Below are positions 27,273 to 38,109 of a DNA stretch of 64,000 nucleotides, one piece after another. Every line of letters begins with the position of its first letter. Within the stretch, counting starts at the first letter, position 1. The position numbers were made by a program, and so were the translations under genes. Source of the DNA: Idiomarinaceae bacterium. Its GTDB lineage: Bacteria; Pseudomonadota; Gammaproteobacteria; Enterobacterales; Alteromonadaceae. The notes below the pieces were generated by a model. That model ran no database searches. It saw only the letters and a program-made list of their open reading frames with translations, and was not told the origin of the DNA. The stretch spans positions 1 to 64,000 of the forward strand of contig NYWU01000001.1 in assembly GCA_002685255.1 (NCBI GenBank), read 5' to 3'.

Positions 27273-28883
27273 TCATCTTATGCTGTTAACTAAATAAATG
27301 CGTGAGGTTCTACTTAAATTAATTTCTTTCACATTCATATTTCGAAAAACCGATTTATAACGCTTCTTAATTTCGTTGCTTGTTTTAAAAAACCTTACGT
27401 GACCAAATGAGTCAAAGTTTGGAACCGAAAAAATCACATTAGCTCCAGAAGGAAACAGCTTTAATAAATTAATGTCATCGTCAATATGTTCCAAAACTTC
27501 TAGCATGATATAAACAGTTTTTATATCTCCGCTATCGCTTGTATAATTCCTAACATCTTCGCAAGCGAAACTAAGCATCGGACAACGTTTTCTAGCTAAG
27601 TTAATTGCAGTTTCACTAAAATCCAAACCTAAATAGTCCGCAGTCGGTAATCTATCAGTCAAATATTCAGAAAACTGACCTGGCCCACAACCAATATCGA
27701 TTACTCTTTCTACTTTTTCTCTTTCAATTAAATTACATACCTCGTCCCATATCGGCTGATATATAGACTCAGAAGCTTCAAGAGCATAGTTGTCAGATTC
27801 CATGTAAATTCTATCGTAAAAGACTGAAGACACTTCAAAAAAAGTCTTATGTCCATCAGCTACATTTACTTTAAGTTCCGCAAGCATCGCCTCGACAGTA
27901 AGAGGAATATCTGACTTTAGACCTTTAAGCTGCTCCGTTGCTTTAAGAAGGTGTTCATAGGCTGTTATGTAATCTGCATCTTTCCTGAGCATATCAGCTG
28001 CAAAGCTTGCAAAACCAATTTTTAATGAGTAATCATGATGTTTACTAATTACCTCCTTAACGAGCCGAAGAGTAGTCTGAAAACACTGCTTATCTCGGTA
28101 ATACACAGCCAACACGTGCAATAATAATGGTTTTCGACCTAACCTTTTAATACTGGACTCTAACGTTTCAATCGCACCCTTAAGGTTCCCTAAATTCCTC
28201 TGAGCTCGGCAATATTTTACAACTATAGCTTCAGTCTCCTCGCTAGTCGCTAAGATAGCTTCGTACATCCGCAAAGCAGACTGAAAGTTTTCTAAAGTCA
28301 TAAACTTATCGGCTAACGCTATTCTATATTTTCGCGTTTCTTTTTCACTCAAATGAAGCGAATTAAGTGTAGTTTCGACTTGAACCAACTCATCATTTCC
28401 AATGCTGACCTCATTTTTTTGTAAAGCCGCAAACCATGCTTCGACCGAGTTAGACGTTGACAGACTATTCAAAACGCGTTGCTGAACTGTGATTGTTTGC
28501 ATTACTAGTTCAACTAACCTAGCTGTTGGCAGGTTATCAGTAAACATCTGTATCAACTTGCGTACTCGAGCACCAGTTACTTCAAAGCCCGATTGAGCTT
28601 TAGCTTTGAGTATATTTTTTTCAATACTTGCTATTAACAAAACTTTTAGCAAAGTATTAGTCTGGAGCCCTTGACCTGTAAAAAAAGGCTCGTTTTGGCG
28701 AGTTAGATTATTTTTTTCTAAGTAAATTAATGTCTGAATTATTTTTATAAAGCTTCTATTTTGAAGTTCAGGTTCATCAATGAGCCGCTTTAGTTCCTGC
28801 TTGCAGCCTTGCCAGTCTTCAACTAACCAATTAAAAAAAAGAAGTTTGAATTTTTGGTGAAAGAATTTTTCAGACTGGTTCAT
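27273..28883 (-). CDS. TPR-like protein fused to SAM-dependent methyltransferase
   Basis: A 536-residue protein. Residues 1-350 are helical with TPR-like spacing (YRIALADKFMTLENFQSALR near 183). The C-terminal 180 residues are a class I methyltransferase: RVIDIGCGPGQFSEYL as the SAM loop near 395, YLGLDFSETAINLARKRCP, and YIMLEVLEHIDDD as motif II. The C-terminal half of the fold looks short. It lies between wbpE and the transferase pair on the same strand. It may methylate a sugar or cap the chain, which ABC-exported polysaccharides sometimes use to set length; that is inference. Composition is AT-rich. Confidence 0.68.
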   Translation of the reverse strand: MNQSEKFFHQKFKLLFFNWLVEDWQGCKQELKRLIDEPELQNRSFIKIIQTLIYLEKNNLTRQNEPFFTGQGLQTNTLLKVLLIASIEKNILKAKAQSGFEVTGARVRKLIQMFTDNLPTARLVELVMQTITVQQRVLNSLSTSNSVEAWFAALQKNEVSIGNDELVQVETTLNSLHLSEKETRKYRIALADKFMTLENFQSALRMYEAILATSEETEAIVVKYCRAQRNLGNLKGAIETLESSIKRLGRKPLLLHVLAVYYRDKQCFQTTLRLVKEVISKHHDYSLKIGFASFAADMLRKDADYITAYEHLLKATEQLKGLKSDIPLTVEAMLAELKVNVADGHKTFFEVSSVFYDRIYMESDNYALEASESIYQPIWDEVCNLIEREKVERVIDIGCGPGQFSEYLTDRLPTADYLGLDFSETAINLARKRCPMLSFACEDVRNYTSDSGDIKTVYIMLEVLEHIDDDINLLKLFPSGANVIFSVPNFDSFGHVRFFKTSNEIKKRYKSVFRNMNVKEINLSRTSRIYLVNSIR

Positions 28884-28910
28884 AAATGCATGCTTCTCGA
28901 TACTTTACTA

Positions 28911-30002
28911 TCACAGTGATAAAGCGCTTTGAAGGCTCGAAGCTATTGCTTGATAATCGTCTTCTGTCATATATGGATGCATCGGTAATGACATAACCTG
29001 CTCCGCTACCATATCACCGACCGGTAATTTTGCCTCGCTATCAGCAACAGCAGGCTGCTTATTCAATGGAACCGGATAATGTACTGCCGTTGGAATTCCC
29101 TGCTCTTTTAAATAGCTTTGAACATGCTCACGGGAGTCTACTCTTATCGTGTACTGCGCCCAAGCGCTATAATTATGAGATTCAACTTTGGGAGAGATAA
29201 CTCCTTTTTCGGAATCGAATAATTGACGATATCTATCCGCTACTAGGTTTCGTGCTTGAATCTCGCTGTCTAAAATGTCTAGTTTGGGGAGCAAAATTGC
29301 AGCCTGGATAGTATCTAAGCGACTGTTAACGCCAACTCGCACATGATGATAACGTCGATCTTGTCCATGACGGGCTATTTGCTTTATAACTTTGGCAAGC
29401 TCTTCATCGCTTGTAAAGATGGCACCTCCATCTCCATAACAGCCTAATGGCTTACTTGGAAAGAAACTCGTGCAAGCGATTGTCGTCAAATTGCAAGATT
29501 TCTTCCCTTTGTATGTCGCACCAAAACTTTGTGCAGCATCTTCAATGACAGGAATACCATACTTATTTGCAATTTCGTTAATAACATCGAAATCGGCACA
29601 TTGGCCATACAAAGAAACCGGTATTATAGCCTTTGTTTTAGACGTAATAGCAGCTTCAAGCTTTTGAGGATCAATGTTGTATGTTTTTTCTTCAACATCT
29701 ACGTAGACAGGCTTTGCGCCTAGTAGTGCAACCGTTTCAGCGGTTGCGATATATGTAAATCCCGGTGTAATAACTTCATCCCCGGGGCCTATTCCAAGAG
29801 CCATCTGGGCAATTTGTAATGCATCGGTACCATTAGCACAGGTGATACAATACTTAGCTCCAGTATATTGAATGAGGGCGTCCTCTAACTCAGAAACCTC
29901 TGGACCTAAAATGTATTTACCATGTTCAAGTACTTTTGCGATACCTGTATCTATTTCACTTTTTATTCGAAGCTGTTGAGCAGCCAAATCAATAAACTGC
30001 AT
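28911..30002 (-). CDS. wbpE: UDP-2-acetamido-3-amino-glucuronate aminotransferase
   Basis: WbpE is a PLP-dependent DegT/DnrJ-type enzyme that installs the 3-amino group on UDP-3-keto-GlcNAcA. The 363 residues fit. IDLAAQQLRIKSEID opens the protein and CANGTDALQIAQMALG lies near 56. VIEDAAQSFGATYKGK carries the PLP-contacting Asp, and FFPSKPLGCYGDGG carries the Schiff-base Lys near 185. Its start overlaps the wbpD stop by one base. Together with wbpA, wbpB and wbpD it completes synthesis of UDP-2,3-diacetamido-2,3-dideoxy-glucuronate. The close homologue is the P. aeruginosa O-antigen enzyme. Confidence 0.93.
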   Translation of the reverse strand: MQFIDLAAQQLRIKSEIDTGIAKVLEHGKYILGPEVSELEDALIQYTGAKYCITCANGTDALQIAQMALGIGPGDEVITPGFTYIATAETVALLGAKPVYVDVEEKTYNIDPQKLEAAITSKTKAIIPVSLYGQCADFDVINEIANKYGIPVIEDAAQSFGATYKGKKSCNLTTIACTSFFPSKPLGCYGDGGAIFTSDEELAKVIKQIARHGQDRRYHHVRVGVNSRLDTIQAAILLPKLDILDSEIQARNLVADRYRQLFDSEKGVISPKVESHNYSAWAQYTIRVDSREHVQSYLKEQGIPTAVHYPVPLNKQPAVADSEAKLPVGDMVAEQVMSLPMHPYMTEDDYQAIASSLQSALSL

Positions 30003-30586
30003 TATGTTTCGTCCTTCTTAAATAAGATACCTTGAGTTAATATGTATTTTACACCAGTATGCTCACACACAGCCTCTCCATCGCCTTTTACAGGTAAATC
30101 TAGCTGCTCACCAAACTCACTCATCCAGCCAATTTGTTTAGCAGGTACACCCACGACAAGAGCATAGTCAGGAACATCTCTATTCACTACAGCTCCTGCA
30201 CCGACAAAAGCAAACTTTCCAATTGTTATGCCACAGACGATGGTACAGTTGGCTCCTAGTGTTGCTCCTTCTTTTACGAGAGTATTTAAGTACTCGTCTT
30301 TTCTCTCCACATGTGAGCGAGGATTGTAGACGTTTGTGAATACCATACTTGGACCGCAAAAAACATTATCTTGCAGATAAACGTTATCGTAGACCGAGAC
30401 ATTGTTCTGAATTTTACATCCGCTCCCAATTGAAACTTTGTTACCCACGAAAACGTTTTGTCCCAAGGATACGTTTTCTCCAATCTTCGCTCCACCGCAA
30501 ACATGAACAAAGTGCCAAACTCGACTGCCTTTTCCAATATCTGCGCCATCGTCAACGATTGCTGAGGAGTGAACGGTGTAGTCCAT
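30002..30586 (-). CDS. wbpD: UDP-2-acetamido-3-amino-glucuronate N-acetyltransferase
   Basis: WbpD acetylates the 3-amino group using acetyl-CoA. It is a left-handed beta-helix protein of 194 residues with hexapeptide repeats ([39 protein letters not shown]). The family segments [20 protein letters not shown] and [14 protein letters not shown] are present. I chose the ATG at 30586 because the family aligns from [14 protein letters not shown] and AGGA lies upstream; a TTG six codons earlier would overlap the ribosome site. It lies between wbpB and wbpE. Confidence 0.95.
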   Translation of the reverse strand: MDYTVHSSAIVDDGADIGKGSRVWHFVHVCGGAKIGENVSLGQNVFVGNKVSIGSGCKIQNNVSVYDNVYLQDNVFCGPSMVFTNVYNPRSHVERKDEYLNTLVKEGATLGANCTIVCGITIGKFAFVGAGAVVNRDVPDYALVVGVPAKQIGWMSEFGEQLDLPVKGDGEAVCEHTGVKYILTQGILFKKDET

Positions 30587-30604
30587 AATGTTTAGTCCTA
30601 TCAA

Positions 30605-31576
<972 letters not shown>

Positions 31577-32884
31577 TTAGGCTTTTATGACTTTGTCGTT
31601 AGGCTCTCTGAAGATACCACGAGTATCTACTATCAGCTTTGCTTTATCCAAGATAAGTTTGTAATCAAACTTGTCATGGTTAGTTGCTAAAACAACTGCA
31701 TCGTAGCTATCAAGGGTAGCAGCCGTCAACGGCTGGCTATTCAAGTCGAACTTGTGAGCGCGCATCGTCGGGAACTTAGGAACATGGGGATCCGAATATC
31801 CTACCAAGGCGCCTTTATCACGCAGTATTTCCATTATCTCGACTGATGGTGACTCGCGCATGTCATCTACATTCTTTTTATAAGCAATTCCCAACACTAG
31901 AACCTTGCTTCCATTTAACGGCTTACCATGTTTATTCAATGCATCTGCAGTTTTATCAACCACATACCGTGGCATTCCCTGGTTTACTTCTCCAGATAGC
32001 TCAATAAACCGAGTATGCAAACCAAACTCCCGAGCTTTCCAAGTCAGGTAGAATGGATCGATTGGTATACAATGACCGCCAAGCCCAGGCCCAGGGTAAT
32101 ATGCAGTAAATCCGAATGGTTTGGTTGCCGCAGCATCAACGACTTCAAAAATATCGATTCCCATACGATCTGCGACAATTTTCATTTCATTGACGAGACC
32201 GATGTTCACTGCACGATGAATATTCTCAAGAAGTTTTGTCATTTCAGCGACTTTCGTCGAACTGACTGGCACCACTTTGTCGATAGCTTGCTCATAGAGC
32301 GCTTGCCCTACTTCTAAACACGCAGATGTATGTCCACCAACAACTTTGGGGATTGTGCGTGTTTCGAAATTAGGGTTTCCAGGATCTTCTCTTTCGGGTG
32401 AGTATACTAAGAACACATTCTTACCCACAGATAAGTTTTGCGCCTCAACTCTTGGTAGCAGTTCCTCCTCTGTGGTACCTGGATACGTAGTACTTTCTAA
32501 TGAAACAACTTGTTCATCACGCAAGTAAGGTGCAAGGCTACTCATCGTATTAACTACGAAGCTTATATCTGGCTCACGGTATTTATTCAATGGAGTGGGC
32601 ACGCACATAATTAGCGCATCACACTGTGCAGCCATAGAAAAGTCTGCAGTTGCTTCGAAGCCCTTTGCAACTGCATCCTTTATTCGCTCATGAGGAATAT
32701 GCTCTATTTGACTCTTGCCGCTATTAAGTTCCTTAGTCTTAGACTCGTCGATATCAATACCGATAACTTTGTAGCCTATATCAGAATACCTCAACATTAA
32801 AGGTACCCCTACATAACCCAGCCCTACAATACCAATAACAGCACTACGAGTTCTCAATTTGCCAATTAAAGCATCTTTTGACAT
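31577..32884 (-). CDS. wbpA: UDP-N-acetylglucosamine 6-dehydrogenase
   Basis: WbpA oxidises UDP-GlcNAc twice at C6 to give UDP-GlcNAcA, the first step of the diacetamido-uronate branch. It has 435 residues. The NAD loop [13 protein letters not shown] is near residue 18. [19 protein letters not shown] and [15 protein letters not shown] follow. The catalytic Cys lies in [16 protein letters not shown] near 265, and [15 protein letters not shown] near 330. It heads the wbpABDE run on the minus strand, 12 bases after a coiled-coil gene. No 2-epimerase (wbpI) is visible, so the product should stay in the gluco form unless an epimerase lies elsewhere. Confidence 0.96.
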   Translation of the reverse strand: MSKDALIGKLRTRSAVIGIVGLGYVGVPLMLRYSDIGYKVIGIDIDESKTKELNSGKSQIEHIPHERIKDAVAKGFEATADFSMAAQCDALIMCVPTPLNKYREPDISFVVNTMSSLAPYLRDEQVVSLESTTYPGTTEEELLPRVEAQNLSVGKNVFLVYSPEREDPGNPNFETRTIPKVVGGHTSACLEVGQALYEQAIDKVVPVSSTKVAEMTKLLENIHRAVNIGLVNEMKIVADRMGIDIFEVVDAAATKPFGFTAYYPGPGLGGHCIPIDPFYLTWKAREFGLHTRFIELSGEVNQGMPRYVVDKTADALNKHGKPLNGSKVLVLGIAYKKNVDDMRESPSVEIMEILRDKGALVGYSDPHVPKFPTMRAHKFDLNSQPLTAATLDSYDAVVLATNHDKFDYKLILDKAKLIVDTRGIFREPNDKVIKA

Positions 32885-32896
32885 TTAAAATCCCTA

Positions 32897-34207
32897 TCAA
32901 TCTTTTTGAATTAAATCATTCAACAAACCCATCTGTATCTCAACGCGACGGACACTTTCAGATAACATCTTATTTTCTTTCTTTAACTCATCATTCCTAG
33001 CTATCAAACGCAGGTTTTCTAAACCTAATCCAGAATTTTTCTGTTGGAGCTGCTCTATTTCACTTTCTTTCGACTCTATCTTTTTAGTAAGCATATTTTT
33101 TGATTTTTCACTGTCTACTAGCTGGCCACTTAAAGTTTCCAACTCTGTATTTTTATTCCTAAGTGATCGTTCCAGTGAATTCAAGCTTTCATTAGCGTGT
33201 TCGAGCTCGTTGACTACTTCTTTATATTTCGTGCTTTTCTTATGAACTAGCTCTTCAGCCTTTCCTAGTTTAGACTCTAAGTCTTTATATTTCCTTTCTA
33301 TTAGACTGATCTTGGCTTGAGCACTATTTCGGGACGTTCTCAACTCACACATTTTATTGTCAAGCTTACGTATTGAATCAATATACCTTTTATTTTCGTT
33401 TTCACTCTCAATTATAAGCTGCTCAAGCTGCGTGATTTTTGACAGGGCTTTATTATTATCTTCTAAACTTTCATTTAATTTAGCTTCTAACTGCATAGAT
33501 CTTTGACGCGCACTCGAAGCATTAACCAAAGCACTTTCAAGCTCTTTTTTAAGCTCATTTATTTGTGCTAGTGAATGTTTATCGAGCGAGTAATATATCA
33601 TGGGAAAGTCAGGATCGTCATATGGTTCATTTCGGGTATGATAACCCATTTCTTCAAGCCAGTTTTTAACTTCTATCAATGTGTCGCCATGTTCAAACAC
33701 CCTATCTTTAGTAACTGTCAGAGCCAATTTAGAGAATAAAATACTATGTTCCTCTTTCCAAATAGACTCTAACAATTCCAATGCCTGGCCAGGCAAATCA
33801 ATAACTAACAAATTATTTTCTTCGTTACTTAATTCTAGACCATTCAGAAAATTCGCTAACGAGTCAGTTTTAACAGATAACGTTTCTGTAAGCCTCAATC
33901 CAGGAAATAAATTATTAAGAGACTTTGACCTTTTGATACCACTAAACCCATCATAATTGTAGCTATACCAAGTTTTTTCTCCTCCTTTGTTAGACACTAC
34001 ATTCTTATACAAAGTTATATTGTCAGAGTTTTCAAGCAACTTGATAGATTGCCACAGAGAGTTGTATTTTGTAGCGTCCCCCTCAACTAAGTGCCAATGT
34101 TTGCTGTTTAGTTGCGCAGTCAATTTTTTTAACTCGTCACCTCTGCCAGCGCCGAGATAAATGACGTTTACGAACTTTAACTTTGCGAATGGATGTTTAC
34201 CGACCAC
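32897..34207 (-). CDS. Methyltransferase-like domain with long C-terminal coiled coil
   Basis: A 436-residue protein, probably starting with GTG. Residues 8-200 resemble a degenerate FkbM-type SAM fold: VNVIYLGAGRGDELKKL as the glycine loop, HLVEGDATKYNSLWQS, and LLVIDLPGQALELLESI where FkbM enzymes have an acidic motif. Residues 215-430 are a near-continuous coiled coil dense in K, E, L, N and S. No repeat of the PDV/HY type is present. It follows the 34223 gene by 15 bases, and both have coiled coils, so they may act together, perhaps as a scaffold or length-control pair. Enzyme activity is uncertain. Composition is AT-rich. Confidence 0.55.
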   Translation of the reverse strand: MVGKHPFAKLKFVNVIYLGAGRGDELKKLTAQLNSKHWHLVEGDATKYNSLWQSIKLLENSDNITLYKNVVSNKGGEKTWYSYNYDGFSGIKRSKSLNNLFPGLRLTETLSVKTDSLANFLNGLELSNEENNLLVIDLPGQALELLESIWKEEHSILFSKLALTVTKDRVFEHGDTLIEVKNWLEEMGYHTRNEPYDDPDFPMIYYSLDKHSLAQINELKKELESALVNASSARQRSMQLEAKLNESLEDNNKALSKITQLEQLIIESENENKRYIDSIRKLDNKMCELRTSRNSAQAKISLIERKYKDLESKLGKAEELVHKKSTKYKEVVNELEHANESLNSLERSLRNKNTELETLSGQLVDSEKSKNMLTKKIESKESEIEQLQQKNSGLGLENLRLIARNDELKKENKMLSESVRRVEIQMGLLNDLIQKD

Positions 34208-34222
34208 CTCTTCATTACCTCG

Positions 34223-35767
34223 CTACTGTTCAATGTCTTTAATCCGAGGTTTTGGCAACCGTCCTTCTGCCTCTCCGAATAAAATATAGTGGATCAAGGG
34301 ATTAATACCTTCTTTAGCAACATCTGGGTTTTGTTGAAGGTAAAAAACACTGTTGAATTTTGTGCTCGGGTTACGAGCCTCAAAAGCGCCGAAACGCAAA
34401 TAGTGCTCTGCTGGATTAACACCAGCTTCTTCTACGTCGGGATACTTTTGTAAGTACCATTCACTATCAAAGTAATCTGTTTGATTCAAATGATCAATCT
34501 GCTCATTTATCCAAGCATCTTTATCTTTTCGTCGCTGTCCAATCTTGAGGCGTCTTTTTATGCGCGACAATAAGCCCAATCTCACCGTCTTTTTTGTCCC
34601 ATCGGCTGCTTTGGGAGCGTCTTTGGAAGAACTTAAATCTCCGCTAGGGCTTTTTAACTGTAGCTTGATAAGCCGCTGATTAAGCTTGGCAATCTCTAAA
34701 TCTTTCTCAGCCAACAGCTTATCTTTAGTCATGAATTTCGCACTCTGTTTACTCTTAAACAGTTCTTGAGCTCGCCTTTTTTCACTATCTTGATACTTTA
34801 CAAGGTAAGTTTCACACTCGCATTGAAGTTGTTTTAAATGCAATAGAAGAAATTCATTCTCTTCTTCCATTTCTTTCAACTTTGCAGGGTCGATCACCTC
34901 TTTACGAGAACTTGTATAAACGGGGGAGTTACATGACTTCTGTTCATCTTTTAGCTGTTGAATATGCTCCAGCAATACTTTATTTTCTTTTTCAAGTTCT
35001 TTATTACGATGCTTGTATGTTTCGTGTTCGTATTCCGTTTGTACGGACTTTTTCTCGTCAAACTCATTGAAAGCACTAGTTACTAATTTTTCACTTCTCT
35101 TTTCTAATTGTGCCAATTGCTGTTTAAGTGTTCTGTTTTCGATAAATTGCTGTTCAAAGTCCTCCTGTACTTGCTGCAACTGCAATGATAAAAGCTCATT
35201 TTCATCTTTACCTTTTTGAAATAAGCTTCTAATAAGTGCTAACTCTCTACTTGCGTCGGATGCGCAATCCACGGCATTATTAAACTTTTCGAGCGCACTT
35301 TCTACATCTATTTTTAACTGATATACGTGATCTGACAAATACATTGTGCATGCTTCTAAACGACCAAAAAAGTTGCCTATATTACCGTTCTGAAGCACAA
35401 GCTGATGCCCGACCATCAGCATAAATTGATCTGGAGTTACCTTAAACTCAGTCAATTCATCAACTTTCAAACTACTTTTCTTGAACAATTCTCTTGATTG
35501 CTCTAGAGCATCTTGTATGCAAAGCAACCGCACTTTGCGCCGATTTTTACGTTGCGCATCGAGTGCCTCATTAAGCCCAACAAGCCATGCATCAAAAAGC
35601 TCATTGCTTGCGATCCCTTTTTCCAGCCCGTACGCCACATAAATACTCGGATGACTGTAAAATACGTACACTGGTCCATCACTGATTTTCACTTGTTCAT
35701 CTATCTGTTTGGCAGTGGCTGGCGTTGCCGAGTCATCAAATACGTGAACGCTCATTATTTTTGTCAT
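34223..35767 (-). CDS. Coiled-coil protein ending in PDV/HY repeats
   Basis: A 514-residue protein with no recognisable catalytic domain. Residues 1-150 are an unassigned globular region (YVFYSHPSIYVAYGLEKGIA near 32). Residues 150-380 are mostly coiled coil. A basic stretch near 390-420 (LLSRIKRRLKIGQRRKDKDA) leads into two tandem repeats at about 432-468 (WYLQKYPDVEEAGVNPAEHY) and 470-505 (FYLQQNPDVAKEGINPLIHY). The same repeats occur in two large glycosyltransferases of this locus, so I infer a scaffold that brings such enzymes together. It starts the minus-strand run after a 117-bp gap below rmlB. Composition is AT-rich. Confidence 0.6.
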   Translation of the reverse strand: MTKIMSVHVFDDSATPATAKQIDEQVKISDGPVYVFYSHPSIYVAYGLEKGIASNELFDAWLVGLNEALDAQRKNRRKVRLLCIQDALEQSRELFKKSSLKVDELTEFKVTPDQFMLMVGHQLVLQNGNIGNFFGRLEACTMYLSDHVYQLKIDVESALEKFNNAVDCASDASRELALIRSLFQKGKDENELLSLQLQQVQEDFEQQFIENRTLKQQLAQLEKRSEKLVTSAFNEFDEKKSVQTEYEHETYKHRNKELEKENKVLLEHIQQLKDEQKSCNSPVYTSSRKEVIDPAKLKEMEEENEFLLLHLKQLQCECETYLVKYQDSEKRRAQELFKSKQSAKFMTKDKLLAEKDLEIAKLNQRLIKLQLKSPSGDLSSSKDAPKAADGTKKTVRLGLLSRIKRRLKIGQRRKDKDAWINEQIDHLNQTDYFDSEWYLQKYPDVEEAGVNPAEHYLRFGAFEARNPSTKFNSVFYLQQNPDVAKEGINPLIHYILFGEAEGRLPKPRIKDIEQ

Positions 35768-35884
35768 CTAAGGTTTACCCATACTCGTTAGATTTTAATT
35801 TGCACCAATCATAAAAATGCACGATACAACTAGTCAATTTTACAGAAACTTTCTTTAATCTGCATGTGACTAATCACCTAAAGA

Positions 35885-36970
35885 TTAGTTTTGAAGCACC
35901 CCAAGTCTTCTACTTTGGTAGCTACCATCTAAAACACGCTTCCACCAGTCTTTGTTCTCGAGGTACCAAATGACTGTTTTACGTATCCCTGAGTCAAAGG
36001 TCTCGCGTGGGCGCCATCCTAGCTCACGTTCTATCTTCCCTGCATCGATTGCGTAACGAACATCATGTCCTGGGCGGTCCGTTACAAACGTAATTAAATC
36101 ACGATAGTGTTCAACGCCTTCCGGCGTCTGAGGCAAAAGCTCCTGCAACAGGTCGCAAATAGTTTCGACCACTATTAGGTTGGCTTTTTCGTTATGACCA
36201 CCAATATTATACGTTTCACCCGCTGCACCTTGCTGTGCCGCACATATCAGTGCGCGTGCGTGGTCCTCAACGAAGAGCCAGTCGCGTATTTGCTGCCCAT
36301 CACCATACACGGGTAGTAGCTTGCCTTCTAGCGCGTTTAAAATCATTAACGGAATCAGTTTTTCCGGAAAATGATAGGGGCCGTAGTTATTTGAGCAGTT
36401 AGTCACTAGTGTAGGCAACCCAAAGGTACGATACCACGCCCGTACCAAATGATCTGAGCTCGCTTTGCTCGCCGAATAAGGTGAGCTTGGCTGGTAGCGC
36501 GTGGTCTCTGTAAACAGGTCCTCAGTACCCTCTAAATCGCCATACACTTCATCGGTCGAGATATGATGGAATTTAAAGTCCGACGCCTTCTCTGGCGCAA
36601 CCGACTTGAGCTCACTCCAATAGGCTCGACAACACTCAAGCAGTGTATAGGTCCCCATAATATTTGTATTGATAAACTCTGCGGGACCATCAATCGAGCG
36701 ATCGACATGGCTCTCGGCAGCCAGGTGCATAACATAATCGGGATGGTATTTATTTAGTACGCGCGCTATTTCAGCCGCGTCGCAAATATCGACTTGCTCA
36801 AAATGGTAGCGTTTGTTCTCAGAAACCTCTGTCAGTGACTCTAAGTTACCTGCGTAAGTGAGCTTATCGACATTCACTACCCTGTGGTTCGTCTGCGAAA
36901 TTAACTCCCGTATAACCGCTGAGCCAATAAACCCTGCGCCGCCTGTGACTAAAAATATTTTCTCTTCCAT
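35885..36970 (-). CDS. rmlB: dTDP-glucose 4,6-dehydratase
   Basis: RmlB converts dTDP-glucose to the 4-keto-6-deoxy sugar, step two of dTDP-rhamnose synthesis. It has 361 residues from the ATG at 36970, chosen over a GTG at 36979 because the ribosome site GGTGAG sits at better spacing for the ATG. The NAD loop [15 protein letters not shown] is at the N-terminus. [16 protein letters not shown] follows near 80, then [11 protein letters not shown] near 140 and the [15 protein letters not shown] catalytic Tyr/Lys near 170. It is unlinked from rmlDAC by about 13 kb. It follows the GT4 gene by 13 bases. Confidence 0.97.
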   Translation of the reverse strand: MEEKIFLVTGGAGFIGSAVIRELISQTNHRVVNVDKLTYAGNLESLTEVSENKRYHFEQVDICDAAEIARVLNKYHPDYVMHLAAESHVDRSIDGPAEFINTNIMGTYTLLECCRAYWSELKSVAPEKASDFKFHHISTDEVYGDLEGTEDLFTETTRYQPSSPYSASKASSDHLVRAWYRTFGLPTLVTNCSNNYGPYHFPEKLIPLMILNALEGKLLPVYGDGQQIRDWLFVEDHARALICAAQQGAAGETYNIGGHNEKANLIVVETICDLLQELLPQTPEGVEHYRDLITFVTDRPGHDVRYAIDAGKIERELGWRPRETFDSGIRKTVIWYLENKDWWKRVLDGSYQSRRLGVLQN

Positions 36971-36983
36971 TTGGCTCACTCAC

Positions 36984-38108
36984 CTAAAGCTCAAGTACTT
37001 CGAGCATGCGCTCATTGACTTCAATGACATTAAATTTCTTTTCGGCCAACTGCCGACTCGCTCGTCCCATACTGACGATCAAATCGGGATTACCAATTAA
37101 TTTTTCCATCGCTTCTACTAAGCTATGCGTGTCGTGTGGCTTTACCAAATAACCATTGACTTCATGATCGACGGTTTCTCTACACCCCGGCGCGTCGGTA
37201 GTAATAATTGGTCGACCGATTGCTAAGGCTTCTTGGCTACTACGTGGCAATCCCTCTCGATAATAGCTAGGTAACACAAATACACTACTTTTGTGTAGAT
37301 AATCGGTTACATTATCCACGTGACCAAAGTAGTTCACAACACGCTTTTTGATATAAACGTTCAACTCATGTTGGCTGATTCCATGCAACGCATCGGGTAA
37401 ACCCATCACCCAAAACTCCGCGCTTGGATGGCGTTGCTTTACCTGCTCAGCCGCCTCAAGGTAATAGCGAATACCCTTTTCATTCAACAGCCGTCCACTA
37501 AAGATGAACCGTACGGGCGATACCGGTGGTTCTGACGCGGAGAACTTGTCCAAACACACGCCTATGCCACCGAGTAACGTTGTTTTAGGTTGCTTAGCCC
37601 CACAAATATGCGCAATCTCTCGTTCGTCATCGTGGTTGAGCAGAACCAACATGGTCGCCTTAGGCAATATCCATTTAAACAATCGTTTCTGAAACCATTT
37701 TGCGAGTATCAGTCGGCGGCTTTTCTTACCCTCGGTTTCGGTAAACGGTCTGCCGAGTCCCTCGAGTTTTGCAACCCGGTGAGGTACTTTAGCGAGCCAT
37801 GCGGCATAAGTCCCGTAGAGCGCCGGTTTAGCAAAGTAGCAATAGCTCACTGTAATTTCGAGACGTTTAAATGCGCGGTACAACGCCCACACCACTTTTA
37901 ATTCGTGCAGTGGATTCAACGTGTAGCCGTCTAGTTGATAACGCACCGGGATAAAACCTAAGCCACGCACGTAGGCTTCTGACTCTTCGGTATAGTCTAT
38001 CGCAAATGCGTATACACGGTGACCGCGCGCCACCATTTGCTTCATCAGCTCCCCACGGAAGCCCAGCATCACATGTACTTCTTTGCCCACGACAGCGATA
38101 CGTTGCAT
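36984..38108 (-). CDS. GT4 glycosyltransferase
   Basis: A 374-residue GT-B enzyme of family GT4. Visible motifs are GFRGELMKQMVARGHRVYAF at the N-terminus, IFSGRLLNEKGIRYYLEAAEQ near 190 at the start of the donor-binding domain, and VLPSYYREGLPRSSQEALAIG near 275 with the E-x7-E pattern, then TTDAPGCRETV. This type often adds an early sugar of a polysaccharide. GGGAGGAAG precedes the ATG. It lies one base after the half-length KpsC gene and ahead of rmlB, so it belongs to the kps transport operon. The sugar is unknown. Confidence 0.87.
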   Translation of the reverse strand: MQRIAVVGKEVHVMLGFRGELMKQMVARGHRVYAFAIDYTEESEAYVRGLGFIPVRYQLDGYTLNPLHELKVVWALYRAFKRLEITVSYCYFAKPALYGTYAAWLAKVPHRVAKLEGLGRPFTETEGKKSRRLILAKWFQKRLFKWILPKATMLVLLNHDDEREIAHICGAKQPKTTLLGGIGVCLDKFSASEPPVSPVRFIFSGRLLNEKGIRYYLEAAEQVKQRHPSAEFWVMGLPDALHGISQHELNVYIKKRVVNYFGHVDNVTDYLHKSSVFVLPSYYREGLPRSSQEALAIGRPIITTDAPGCRETVDHEVNGYLVKPHDTHSLVEAMEKLIGNPDLIVSMGRASRQLAEKKFNVIEVNERMLEVLEL

Positions 38109-38109
38109 G

